A stretch of 64,000 nt of DNA, taken from positions 1-64,000 of the forward strand of contig CALSTX010000011.1 of assembly GCA_943789375.1 (NCBI GenBank), given 5' to 3'. The translations under genes were made by a program, and so were the position numbers. The stretch comes from an uncultured Opitutales bacterium (GTDB lineage Bacteria > Verrucomicrobiota > Verrucomicrobiia > Opitutales > Seribacteraceae). The notes beneath the pieces are model-generated. The model searched no databases, was not told where the DNA came from, and saw nothing but the letters and a program-made list of their open reading frames with translations. This document shows positions 1 to 10,336 of the stretch, piece by piece; within the stretch, counting starts at the first letter, position 1, and each line of letters starts with the position of its first letter.

Positions 1-2
1 CC

Positions 3-965
3 TTATCTGTTTCCAAAGGTACTGTTTGGCATGTTGGAGCAGAGTATAGCACTTTTGACGAGAACGATACTGAAACTTTCTTTTTTACGAAAGTAGAAAT
101 TGATGCTGATTTGAGCACTGAGGATTCAAAGTCTGATCTAGCGCTTGTTTTAGAAACACCAGATTTTGAGTTACCAGATGGATCAAGCATTACCTTTGAT
201 CCTACAGTTGATTTCGTGACCAAGCTTCCAGATGGTACTGAACTTACAATTCCTGGAGGTGCAGCCAATGTTGCTTCCGATGTAACCTCTGTTCGTCTTG
301 TTGTGACTCCAACAGCCAAGGGCTTATCAAAAAGCTCTACCGAAAAACCTTCCAATTATGGATATTCGGTCGATCTGTTTGACAGTACGGGTAAGACAGT
401 TGAAGGTAATTTCAAGAAAGATGTCATCCTAAAGGTAAAAGTTGATGTTAACGCTTCACGAGCCAATGGTTTAGATGTCGAAAATATGGAAGGTATGTAT
501 TATTCCACGACTAAGGATGCATGGGATAAAGCAAAAACCAGTACATGGGATTTGAACAGTTCGACTCTAACCATGACCACGGATCACTTCACTACTTTTG
601 CGACAGTATCAACCCCAGATATTTCAGATATTGCGGAAGGTCTTGCCAAAGTAGATGCATCTGCTTCAGGAGACTGGTACTCATCAAATTGGTTCGGTTA
701 TTTCTATGACGTCTCCAACGATTGGATATACCACAGTACGCTTGGATGGCTTTACGTGAAAAAAGATTCCAATGATAATTTTTGGTTTTATGATGCAAAT
801 ATCGGTTGGTTTTGGACCGGATCCACTTACTATGACGAGTCGCAATCTAAATCCTTTATTTATTCTTCATCTGAATCTAGTTGGTTGTATTTTCAAGTCG
901 TTGATGGTGAAAGAAAGTTTTACGATTACGGAGACCTGACATGGCTATCCCCTGATTCAAACTAG
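3..965 (+). CDS. Surface protein with Trp/Tyr-rich C-terminal domain (5' end outside window)
   Basis: The reading frame is open from the left edge of the window, so the N-terminus is missing; a TTG at 111 is not needed as a start. The first two thirds is a beta-rich extracellular type of sequence, with LPDGTELTIPGGA and, near nt 560-605, a TLTMTTDHFTTFA segment like those closing ZU5-like or post-Ig modules of bacterial adhesins. From about nt 670 it ends in a roughly 95-residue domain very rich in Trp, Tyr and Phe (SNWFGYFYD, DWIYHSTLGWLYV, NIGWFWTGS, SSWLYF, YDYGDLTW). The same type of ending occurs on three other intact secreted proteins in this window, so a shared cell-surface role is inferred. 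Exact function unknown. Confidence 0.75.
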   Translation, partial: LSVSKGTVWHVGAEYSTFDENDTETFFFTKVEIDADLSTEDSKSDLALVLETPDFELPDGSSITFDPTVDFVTKLPDGTELTIPGGAANVASDVTSVRLVVTPTAKGLSKSSTEKPSNYGYSVDLFDSTGKTVEGNFKKDVILKVKVDVNASRANGLDVENMEGMYYSTTKDAWDKAKTSTWDLNSSTLTMTTDHFTTFATVSTPDISDIAEGLAKVDASASGDWYSSNWFGYFYDVSNDWIYHSTLGWLYVKKDSNDNFWFYDANIGWFWTGSTYYDESQSKSFIYSSSESSWLYFQVVDGERKFYDYGDLTWLSPDSN

Positions 966-1029
966 TTGTTACTTATTCAAATTTTATTTACTTGCTAATC
1001 CTATTACAATTTCTACTTTTCTAATAACT

Positions 1030-2182
1030 ATGAAAATTAAGTTCCTTCTACCCTTTTACTAATGTTTAACATTGTAAACGCTCAAGTTCCATCCTCCTGG
1101 GATTCTACTGCCACCTACACTTCAGGTGCTCTTGTTCTGGATGCAAGTGGTGTTACTTACATTGCTCAACAAGATGTTTCAACCCCTGAAACAGCATTAA
1201 CGGATACTACCTACTGGAAGTCACTAGACGCTGCTGCACCCACCACCACTCCAACCGGAGCTCCAACTACTACCCCTGATACTTCGACGGTTCCAAGCAC
1301 GGCTCCCGATACAAATACTACGGCACCATCAACGAGCAGGTTGATTAATTTGTCGACTCGAGCATATGTAGGTCCCAAGGATCAGTTTCAAGAAATGGTT
1401 GGAGGATTTGGTATTACTGGAACTGGTTCGGTGAAATTATTTATTCGTGGATATGGACCCCACCTTGCACAATTCTTTGGAGAAGGAGCACTTAGTGATC
1501 CTATGGTCACTATCAAGACATTTCCTGGTGGAGAAGAGGTACTTGTGAATACACAGTGGAATGCTTCAGATTCTGAGTGGTCTGAAATAGCTGATGAATA
1601 TCAACCTTCCACTGCGGGTGACTGTGGAGCATTTATAACTTTGCAACCAGGTCTATATACGACAGAAGTCGTCGGTGAGAATGGAGCAAATGGAATTGGC
1701 ATGATCGAAATTTTCACCTATGATGATCTTACTGCAAAGAGTGGAGGGACTGTAGGTAATGGAAGTGCATCACTAAGTAAGTTGATGAATCTTTCGACCC
1801 GTAGCTATGTTGGTCCCAAGGATCAGTTCCAAGAGATGGTTGGAGGTTTTGGTGTCAGCGGTACAGACCCATTAAAGCTATTTGTTAGAAGCTATGGTCC
1901 ACACCTTGCACAATTCTTTGGAGATGCGGCACTTAGTGATCCTATGGTCACTATTAAGACATTTCAGGAGGAGAAGTCTCCCTTGAAAATGATAATTGGA
2001 GTGCATCAGATGCGGAATGGAGTGAAATTTCTGACGAGTATAAGCCGTCAACTGCAGGAGATTCCGCTGCATTTATAACGGTGCAGCCTGGTCTCTTTAC
2101 TAGCGAAGTCTTAGGAGTCAACAGTGCAACCGGTTTAGGTATGATTGAAATCTTTACCTATGACGAAATGAATAAAAAATAA
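1030..2182 (+). pseudogene. Secreted CBM5/12-like protein with two tandem surface modules, frameshifted
   Basis: After a likely signal start at ATG 1030 (MKIKFLLPF, which itself shifts frame at about 1060), the frame from 1062 encodes a short chitin-binding-like module (PSSWDSTATYTSGALV, YIAQQDV, TYWKSLD), a Thr/Pro linker, then two copies of a module common in Verrucomicrobia surface proteins: LSTRAYVGPKDQFQEMVGGF, LFIRGYGPHLAQFFG, DPMVTIKTF, PGLYTTEVVGENGANGIG. The second copy is broken at about 1964-1966, where ATTTCAGG replaces the ATTTCCAGG of the inverted copy at 8043. The correct frame then continues to the TAA at 2182. The gene shares nt 1311-2201 almost exactly with the opposite-strand gene at 7808-8698. 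Whether it is dead or a sequencing indel cannot be settled here. Confidence 0.75.
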
Positions 2183-2201
2183 TGCTTCTATTTTAGGCCA
2201 T
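1311..2201 (+). repeat. Inverted repeat arm A (891 bp)
   Basis: This stretch is repeated in inverse orientation at 7808-8698. By eye the arms differ at a C missing here near 1965, a G missing in the other arm near 8246-8250 (this arm has GG at 1761-1762), and one substitution in the GPKD/GLKD codon. Identity begins at ACAAATACTACGG and stops abruptly after TTTTAGGCCAT. The arm itself contains two diverged tandem copies of the surface module, offset by about 440 bp. No transposase or short terminal repeats are seen at its ends. Confidence 0.9.
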
Positions 2202-2260
2202 CCACGGAATTAGTCGTTGCCATTTTTATTTATTATTTTTTAGATCAAGACATTTATTGT

Positions 2261-3088
2261 ATGAGTGAAAATAATCATTTACCCAACAAATTTGATGTAG
2301 GGGAGTACCTTTCATGCAACCCTGATTTGCTTAATCACTTTTGTGATATAGAGGGTTTAAAGAAGCATTTTCTGGAGAGTGGCCATTCTGAAGGCAGATT
2401 GTACGATTTAGCTAAAAAACCTCAATCCCGATGGGATTACAAAAATGTTTGGGACAAAGCTTCATCTAATTTCGGTAATGCAAAAATTGGTGTAGCTGGT
2501 TATACAGATGAAGTTTTATTTGAAAAATCAGCGACCGAATCAGTAGAGTACATTTGTAGAAATCTCAACATTACTGAGCAATGTTCGGTATTGGAAATAG
2601 GGTGTGGTGTTGGTCGTGTTGGTAAGGTGTTGTCCAAGATATGTTCTAGATGGACTGGGGTGGATGCTTCTTCAAAGATGATTGAATACGCTAAACAATA
2701 TTTAAATGGAATTGACAATGTTTGTTTACAGGAATCTTCTGGTTACGACTTGAGCGAGATTGCATCAAATTCTGTCGATAAGGTTTATTGCATTGTTGTG
2801 TTCATGCATCTTGATGAATGGGAAAGATATAATTATATAAAAGAGTCATTTCGTGTTCTTAAAGATGGAGGTGAGTTGTTAGTTAATAATATTAATATTT
2901 GCTCTAAACAAGGTTGGAAATTATTTCTTGAACATTGTTCTGTTGAACCTAAAGATCGCCCTCTGAACATAAGTAAGACGTCGACATCAACTGAGATTGA
3001 GAATTACTTCGATAAGGTTGGATTCTCAGATATTACTACAACTAAAGATGATACCAGTTTGTGGCTCACTGTTTGTGGGAAAAAATGA
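2261..3088 (+). CDS. SAM-dependent methyltransferase of the LPS/O-antigen type
   Basis: A 275-residue class I methyltransferase. Motif I is VLEIGCGVGRVG at residues 110-121, followed by an acidic end of strand 2 (WTGVDASSKMIEYA) and a later motif VYCIVVFMHLDEWE. The first 50 residues carry a YLSCNPDLL...FLESGHSEGR segment, a short N-terminal module often fused to methyltransferases and glycosyltransferases in polysaccharide clusters. It is the only plus-strand gene and the only intact one in the 5.6-kb island between the inverted repeat arms, next to a glycosyltransferase and a Wzt-like ATPase. It probably methylates a surface sugar or cap residue; the substrate is not determinable. AT-rich relative to the housekeeping genes further right. 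Confidence 0.8.
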   Translation: MSENNHLPNKFDVGEYLSCNPDLLNHFCDIEGLKKHFLESGHSEGRLYDLAKKPQSRWDYKNVWDKASSNFGNAKIGVAGYTDEVLFEKSATESVEYICRNLNITEQCSVLEIGCGVGRVGKVLSKICSRWTGVDASSKMIEYAKQYLNGIDNVCLQESSGYDLSEIASNSVDKVYCIVVFMHLDEWERYNYIKESFRVLKDGGELLVNNINICSKQGWKLFLEHCSVEPKDRPLNISKTSTSTEIENYFDKVGFSDITTTKDDTSLWLTVCGKK

Positions 3089-3106
3089 GCTTGTAGCATG
3101 TACTAA

Positions 3107-4707
3107 CTAGTAAGAGAAGTTTTCTAATACCCGAGTCAAATTTGGATTATAGTTAGGATCTTTTATATATATTTTCTTCCACTTAGATTTCATATACTTA
3201 ACTGCATTCTCTTCATCGATAATTTGTTTTTTACTTGTAGGTTTTCCTCGTGTTACAGATTCGTGATGTATTGCTGTTACAGGTTCGTATAGTATTTTGT
3301 ATTTTCTCTGTCCGACTCTTAAACATAGATCGACATCGTTATAAGAAGTTGGGAGGTTAACTGCATCAAAACCATTAACTGCCATAAAAACCTCACTTTT
3401 AATAAGCATGCAAGCGGCAGTCACAGCAGTATAATTTTGCTTCAGGTTAATCCTTGCGCCCATAACTGGTTCATTTTCTCTCAGATGCCTATATGCATGC
3501 CCCGCAAAATCACCAATTCCTAAAACAACACCAGCATGTTGCACTTTTCTATTTGGATACAGAAGTTTACAACCTACGATACCAATGTCATTTTGTTGAA
3601 TTGATCCAACCATCTTAGTCAACCAATCTGGTTGAATCATTTCAGTATCATCATTGAGGAAAAGATACAATTCGGAGTCATTCCTGTCTACACTTAGGTT
3701 ATTGATTGCTGAATGGTTAAATGACTTATCATAGTTTTGGATTTGAATATTATCATTGTTCTCAAGAGAATCTAAATAATTCAAAGTTTCTGGTTCATCA
3801 GATGAATTATTTACTATGATTATTTTATAATTTTGATAATCAGTATTAAGAAAAATGCTTTCTATACATCTCTTAAGAATAAAATAATTATTCTTTGTAG
3901 GAATAATTATTGTGACAAGGGGTCTAGGGATCGGAAGTTGTTGACTTACATAAAAATAACATTCTTCAACAACCTCTACATGGGCATCAATATTCTCTCT
4001 ACAACAAAAGTCATTCAATGCTTTGAGGCTAGATTTAATTACATTAGGTTTAGCAGATACATTTGATGCGGTAGAATTTTCGTGAATTCTCCAATGATAA
4101 AGAATTTTAGGTATATGCAAAATTTGCTTATCTTTAATTTTACTAATTATGTGCAGTAAATTATCCCAATCTTGAGCACCATCACATTCGGATCGAAAGC
4201 ACCCGTGTTTATCAAATGTTTGTTTCTCAAGCACGACAAAATGACAAAGGTAGTTCTGGGATAAAAATAAGTTATAATTCCAGTCAGGTTTGAAGTATGG
4301 CTTATCCGCTTGCCATCCGGGGCTATCTTGTCTTCGTCAGAATAAATTAATTTTAAATCTTTATTACAATTGAGAGCAGCAACCACGCTCATCAAGGCAC
4401 TCGGGTTCAAGACATCATCGTGATCCAAAAAACCAATGTAATCTCCTGACGCAATGGATATTGCAGAAATCGTTGCCTTTGAAATATTACCAGTCTTTTT
4501 TCTATAAACAACTTTTATCCTAGAGTCACTATTGACATACTTTTTAAGTATTTCTTTTATAATTTTGGAATCTGAATTGTCATCCGCAATACACAATTCA
4601 AAGTTATAATATGTTTGTTTTTGAACAGATTCAATTGCCTCGACTAAAAATTCTTTAGGGGTATTGAAAACAGGCATTATTAAAGAAATAAGAGGTCGAT
4701 ACTTCAA
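3107..4707 (-). pseudogene. Tandem two-domain family 2 glycosyltransferase, frameshifted
   Basis: Two GT-A domains are encoded on the minus strand. The first starts at 4707 (LISLIMPVFNTPKEFLVEAI, GFLDHDDVL, IYSDEDK). The second starts near nt 3920 (PLVTIIIPTKNNYFILKRCI, LFLNDDTEM, GIVGCKLLYP, FDAVNLPTSYNDVDLCLR). They lie in different frames. Reading the other frame from about nt 4300 gives KPYFKPDWNYNLFLSQNYLC and then VVLEKQTFDKHG, which joins the halves exactly as in intact tandem glycosyltransferases, so one single-base indel near 4290-4310 breaks the gene. The start overlaps the stop of the upstream kinase-like gene by 4 nt, indicating one transcription unit. Likely role is O-antigen or capsule chain assembly. 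Confidence 0.8.
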
Positions 4708-6137
4708 CGTCTTTTCATTATGTTGGTCATCCAGCCGATTGTTTTTTCATGACTTCTAACCCAATTTGTGTGATGAGTTTCAGTCCTTAACAATGATCTT
4801 GAATCCAAGTATTTTCTTCTTAAGAATCTGAGTGGACTTGAAATTTTCCACGAAAAAGAATTTTTCATTCTTAATATTTTGTCAGTCTTTAAATCAATCT
4901 CGAATTTAAGTGAAGAAACAATGGATTTTTCTTTGTCCAATAACTTTTGTAACCGGAGATTATGGTCACAAATCTTTTGATGTTTTGATATTATTGTAAT
5001 GTTTTGCTCATTAATTCTTTTGCATTTAACTCCAATTTGTACTAATTCGCTGTTCGTTTTTTTATGAGCTTCTTCAAGTTGTTTAAATTGTTCCTCAATT
5101 ATTTCTTTTTCATTACAGAGTTTCTGGTACGATTTATTGAAATTTGAATTACTTTCGAGAAGATCGATTTTGGATTCATGTAGTTGATTTTTGAGTAATT
5201 TAAAATTTGATAGTACCCCGTTTATTGTCAGGTTCCCGACCTTTGGCGAATGATAGGCTATCTTGAGAGATTTAATCAGATCATGTTGCAGATAATTAAG
5301 ATAGGATTTACCAAAATGGATATTCTTATTGAGGTATGTTTGGCGGAGATAAAAATATAATGAGATTATGGATGGAATTTCTTTAAATATTTTTTGGAAA
5401 CACTTTAGTTCAGCAAAGGCGGTTTTGGAAAAATTGGCAAGCCTGACCCAGTCCTCGTTATGAAAATGCGTTTGGTGTGCAAACTCACAATCTATAATCC
5501 TGAAACTCATTTCAGGATTTACTAATATATTTTTTGCGGCCAAATCGCCAGAGGACCATCTAATAGTAGGACTGATCCCTTTGATTTCATCCTCAAAATA
5601 AGGAAGAATTTCATTTTCTAATAAATAGCGATCTGTTTTACGAATCAAAACTGTTCTCAGTAATTTTCTTATAAAATCTGTGAAATTCATCTCGCAATAA
5701 TTGGTGCGTCGATTCTTTTTCAAGAGAAGCTAATAAATCTTTTATTTTTTTAACTAAAAAGCTGATTTTCTTTTCACTGATTTTCGTTCTTAAGGGTAAT
5801 TCGTCTATTGGACTTCAGCAAAATATTCTTGTCCAAATAAATGATATTTACCTTTAGTGGTTAAAAAAAGCGGTTTGCAAGTGAACTCAGGCAAAGCTTC
5901 ATTAAACGATTTAGTTTTTTCAAATACATTCTTTAGATCGGAACCGCATGTAAGATGAATCGTTTCAGAGTTGTTTAAAACTAAACGATAGCATCTTTTA
6001 CGAACAAAATCATTTTTATTGAGTGGTTTAATTTCATTTATCTCACTTATACTTGATTTATCGAAAGTTTTAGGGAGCAAGTGTTTAATATCATTTGATT
6101 TAAAACTAGGCATTCCATCTATGATTTTAATGTTCAT
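4704..6137 (-). pseudogene. Kinase-like (APH-fold) protein with coiled coil and NSFSWKISSPLR tail, frameshifted
   Basis: The 3' part contains an aminoglycoside-phosphotransferase-like catalytic stretch, SSGDLAAKNILVNPE followed by FRIIDCEFA (Brenner-type GDL...N and IIDxE). A long coiled coil follows at about nt 4880-5180, then the tail MKNSFSWKISSPLRFLRRK. That tail resembles the NSxSWRxTxPLR ending typical of O-antigen cluster glycosyltransferases and methyltransferases. The 5' part (from ATG 6137, MNIKIIDGMPSFKSND) stops at 5805, but another frame continues directly (SPIDELPLRTKISEKKISFL ... LLASLEKESTHQLLRDEF), and a further shift near 5645 joins the catalytic part. At least two frameshifts are therefore inferred. 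Probably modifies a glycan such as by phosphorylation; substrate unknown. Confidence 0.6.
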
Positions 6138-6165
6138 CTGAATTTACAATCAAGGAACTGTATAG

Positions 6166-7450
6166 TTATCCCTTTGCGATCGATATGGTACTTTCACAAT
6201 TTGAAATTCCAAAAAAATACCCTTCGTTCAAAACTTCAAATTTTAGGCACTCCCTCAATCTATGCACTATTTTCAAATTTATTCCTTCATAGTATGTAAA
6301 TCCAAGAGAAATGAAGTATTTACCACTTCCCAAATTAGCATCCAGTGTGAATTTAACTTTTAAAGTTTCTGCAGTTGATAGATGTGGAGTTTTGAACTTT
6401 TAAGAATTTAGTATTTGTGCCGTAAATTTCTTGACCATAACAATCTCTGATACGGATAGCAAAAATTGGTTCTTCGATTTCTTGATATGAAATTGCTTTA
6501 AAGGAAACAGAGAATTTTTCTCCACTACGGATTATTTGATTTTCACTGTTATTGAATCGTATTGCTTTTATGGCACCTATTTCTCCACCATATGAGATTG
6601 GTTCAATCTCATCTGTCGATTTAACGACTGAGTTTTCTATCTGATTCATTTTAGTTTTTTTACCTTTACTCAGTTTCTTTTCGTGTTGGTTTTCGGCAAT
6701 CAACTTTGAGTAGTGATTGATTATGTTGACTGTTTTTCCAGATTTTAAAACCTGTCCTTTGTGTAACAAAATTGATTCTTCACATAACCTAGCAATACTA
6801 TTTAAGTCGTGTGAAACTAACAATAGCGAACCGCCTTTTTTTTTGAATTTTTCGAGAAATGCGAAGCATTTTAATTGAAATCTTGCATCGCCTACCACCA
6901 GTGCTTCATCAATTATCAAAACATCTGCTTCAACATGTGCAGTTACAGCAAAAGCAAGTCTGAGTGTCATTCCGGTGGAATATGCTTTTACAGGTTGAGA
7001 AATAAAGTCTCCAATATTAGCAAAATCTATTATACTGCTGAGTTTAAAATCAATTTCTTCTTTCTTTAATCCATGCAAATATGCAGTTAAGTAGATATTC
7101 TCAATGCCAGTGAATTCAGGATTAAATCCAGAACCAAGTTCAAGTAAAGCGGTTACTTTTCCATTCAATTTAATCGAGCCCTTACTGGGTTGCATAGTAT
7201 TTGAAATAATTTGGAGCAGAGTGGTTTTTCCTGCACCATTTAATCCAATTATTCCGCAGGATTTTCCTCTTTTCAAACTAAAGGTGACTTCGCTTAAAGC
7301 ACAAAAGCTTTTGGTCTCTGGATTGAGCTTCTTTTTTGGAAACAGAGTGCTAATCAAGGTTCGTAAACCAAGATTTCTTAGGTCTTCATTTTTGATTATA
7401 GTATCGAATATCTTAGTGACCTTGTCAGCGATGATTATTGCGTCATGCAT
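6166..7450 (-). pseudogene. Wzt-like ABC transporter ATP-binding protein, C-terminal domain frameshifted
   Basis: The nucleotide-binding domain is complete: Walker A GLNGAGKTT at residues 69-77, signature YSTGMTLRLAF from 157, Walker B VLIIDEAL near 177-184, and H-loop SHD at 213-215. The length and the Pro/Glu-rich linker followed by a beta-sandwich (YGGEIGAIKAIRF, GEKFSVSFKA) match Wzt, the ATPase that exports O-antigen and recognises its terminus. The open frame ends early at 6353, but the next frame continues (AETLKVKFTLDANLGSGKYF, LGFTYYEGIN) to a TAA at 6166-6168, so a single indel near 6375-6395 cuts the carbohydrate-binding domain. No Wzm-type permease gene is present in the window, so the exporter is incomplete here. 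Confidence 0.8.
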
Positions 7451-7807
7451 TCAGAATAAAATTCTTTTATGAAAAGTAATATGGATTTATGCGTGATTCG
7501 AAAAGTATTCGAACGCAAATATGCATACCTATAAAAAGAAAATCTTAGTTTCTAACAACAGTATTATTTCACGACATTTAATTTCTACTTTTTTTCAAAG
7601 TGGATCAGTTCACTATTCTATCTAGTACCAATGAATTTACATCAGATACTATTTAGACTTTTAATATTTCAAATTGTCTCAGAACAGGGATACGCTAAAT
7701 AAACTATTCAAGATAAATACATGAAATGAAGTCTAAAGATTAAACAACCACGCAGAAGGTGACTTTTTCCGTGGTTAATCGTATTCTACAATGTATCGTG
7801 AATGATA
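7451..7807. other. Intergenic region, no gene seen
   Basis: About 357 bp of AT-rich DNA between the start of the Wzt-like gene and inverted repeat arm B. No credible coding frame is present. A small stem, AACCACG at 7746-7752 paired with CGTGGTT at 7770-7776, could be a weak terminator for the minus-strand gene ending at 7827, but it has no good T tract. The promoter of the minus-strand LPS genes is expected in this region; no convincing -35/-10 pair was identified. Confidence 0.5.
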
Positions 7808-8698
7808 ATGGCCTAAAATAGAAGCATTATTTTTTATTCATTTCGTCATAGGTAAAGATTTCAATCATACCTAAACCGGTTGCACTGTTGACTCCTAAGA
7901 CTTCGCTAGTAAAGAGACCAGGCTGCACCGTTATAAATGCAGCGGAATCTCCTGCAGTTGACGGCTTATACTCGTCAGAAATTTCACTCCATTCCGCATC
8001 TGATGCACTCCAATTATCATTTTCAAGGGAGACTTCTCCTCCTGGAAATGTCTTAATAGTGACCATAGGATCACTAAGTGCCGCATCTCCAAAGAATTGT
8101 GCAAGGTGTGGACCATAGCTTCTAACAAATAGCTTTAATGGGTCTGTACCGCTGACACCAAAACCTCCAACCATCTCTTGGAACTGATCCTTGGGACCAA
8201 CATAGCTACGGGTCGAAAGATTCATCAACTTACTTAGTGATGCACTTCATTACCTACAGTCCCTCCACTCTTTGCAGTAAGATCATCATAGGTGAAAATT
8301 TCGATCATGCCAATTCCATTTGCTCCATTCTCACCGACGACTTCTGTCGTATATAGACCTGGTTGCAAAGTTATAAATGCTCCACAGTCACCCGCAGTGG
8401 AAGGTTGATATTCATCAGCTATTTCAGACCACTCAGAATCTGAAGCATTCCACTGTGTATTCACAAGTACCTCTTCTCCACCAGGAAATGTCTTGATAGT
8501 GACCATAGGATCACTAAGTGCTCCTTCTCCAAAGAATTGTGCAAGGTGGGGTCCATATCCACGAATAAATAATTTCACCGAACCAGTTCCAGTAATACCA
8601 AATCCTCCAACCATTTCTTGAAACTGATCCTTGAGACCTACATATGCTCGAGTCGACAAATTAATCAACCTGCTCGTTGATGGTGCCGTAGTATTTGT
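7808..8698 (-). repeat. Inverted repeat arm B (891 bp)
   Basis: Near-perfect inverse copy of 1311-2201. It contains the same two tandem surface modules on the minus strand. The lesion in this arm is at 8246-8250, where GGTAATGAAG (read on minus) lacks one G compared with GGTAATGGAAG in arm A; the region corresponding to the arm A lesion is intact here (CCTGGAAATG at 8041-8050). The boundary at 8698 falls inside a coding region, joining the module pair to the end of a different protein. Confidence 0.9.
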
Positions 8699-10241
8699 GT
8701 CCGGTAGGGTGCCATCGAGTGGGTGGGTGTCTTCGGAGTCATTCAGACCGTCGTTGTCGGTGTCGGCGTCGTTGGGGTCGGTTCCGGCGGCGACTTCTGC
8801 GGAAAAACTTAGACCGTCGCCATCCTGGTCGGAGGTCGTTGTATTAATGGATCCGATGTGGGAGTCTTCTGCGATTTTGGACCATCCATCCATCCAAGTA
8901 CCCGAGGCGGAGGGATCAAACGCTCCGTGGTAATTAGCGGTTACGAAGAAGGACTATCCGAAGTGGGCAGGGCACTTCGTGTAGTGCTTGTAGCAAGCCC
9001 TGTCGAAACACGGTTAAGGACGAGGATCGAGAGCCGCTGATTGCGGTGTAGGAGATTCCTCCGAATGAATGGGTTCAGCGTACGGAATTGCCTGTTTGTG
9101 CCGTACAATGCTAATTCGTTGGCATCGCCGTCCTTGGTTCAGACTGGATCAGTGTGAGCCATCGTAGTCGGCCAGGTTCCAGAAGATGTTGTTGTTGAAC
9201 TTGAGATTACCGTCTGCAATTTGCTTGGCAATGTTTTGAGTTGGATCAACTGCATCATCTACTCTGAAGGCATATTTGAAGTTGGTGTAGATCGAGTTGT
9301 GATACTCACCACCAAAATTTTCCTTCAAACGATACGCTCCATTGTCGGAAGCTCCAATCCAGGTGGCGTTGTACACGGTTGGGTGTGCGAAGGGTGCTAG
9401 GGTCTTGTCGGGACTGTTACCTCCGTCATGCTCTCCTCCGTAATCAGATCCGTTTCCGATATTTTTTTGGATGGCAAACCAGAACTGGCCTTTTCCGCGG
9501 TAGCCCTCGTCCATGTCAAAAGACTCGTCCTCATTGTAGGCCATGACCATGTACTTGGTGTTGACCGTGCCACCGAAGAACTCGATTCCATCGTCGGAGT
9601 TGTTGTACACCTCGACATATTCGATGGTAGTTCCGGAGCCGACCGCACCAAGGGTCAGGCCGTTAATTTCCTCATCGGGGGCGAACTCGTATCCGCCATA
9701 ACGGATCGAAACATAACGGAGAACACCTGAGTTGTCGGTGTCATCGATCCCACCGTACTTAATGTAGTCAGAGGAACCAGCAGGGAAGCCTTCGATCTCA
9801 CGCTCCGGCGGGTTGGTGGTGTTGTCGGGTCGAGAGTAGATGTTGCCCGCGTCGTTGAGTACCGCCTTACCCAGATGAATCAAGCCACCCCACTTTTGGC
9901 TGGTGGTCAGGCTCAGAGAACCTGGATCGTCGCGCTCCTCGAGAGCGGTGAAGACGATGGGCTTGGATGCCGTACCCGAGGCGATGATTTTTGCACCGCG
10001 GGTGATAACCAAAGAACCGAAGGTCGAGTTGACGGTGTCATCGGGTTCCGTAAATGGTGGTGCCAGGCTCGATGGTTAAGGTCGCTCCGTCGTTGACATA
10101 AATAACCTTGTTGAGAATGTAATCGTTGTCAGCAGACAATGTGGTGTCCGTGGAAATGTCTGAGCTGAGGGTAATATCAGCACCAAACAGGCTTTGACCG
10201 AAACAGAACAGAAGCAGGTAGTTAATTAATTTATTTGTCAT
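7827..10241 (-). pseudogene. Parallel beta-helix surface protein fused to the tandem surface modules, multiply frameshifted
   Basis: Starts at ATG 10241 with a signal peptide (INYLLLFCFGQSLFGADI) and a beta-helix entry (ATLTIEPGTTIYGT). It shifts frame near 10030, then continues from about 10012 with WGGLIHLGKA, LRYVSIRYGG, NNSDDGIEFFGGTVN and EDESFDMDEGYRGKGQFWFA, a parallel beta-helix protein type usually found next to TonB-dependent receptors. The stretch 8894-9148 is broken in several frames, yet shows the usual family ending (FFVTANYHGAFDPSASGTW then MDGWSKIAEDSH). A calcium-binding TSP3-like stretch (DQDGDGLSFSAEVAAGTDPN, DADTDNDGLNDSED) leads into repeat arm B. It is a decayed chimera; the intact form was probably an exported partner of the adjacent receptor. 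Confidence 0.75.
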
Positions 10242-10336
10242 GATATGATGATTAAATGTAAACCTAAGTTATATTGGTAAAAAATTTTTTTTTATCACAG
10301 AAAATGTAACATTTGCGCAACTTGGCGTGATTTGTC

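Noticed and set aside
1311-8698. The inverted repeats as a composite transposon or IS pair
   Set aside because: The arms contain surface protein modules, there is no transposase, and the boundaries show no terminal repeats or target duplication.
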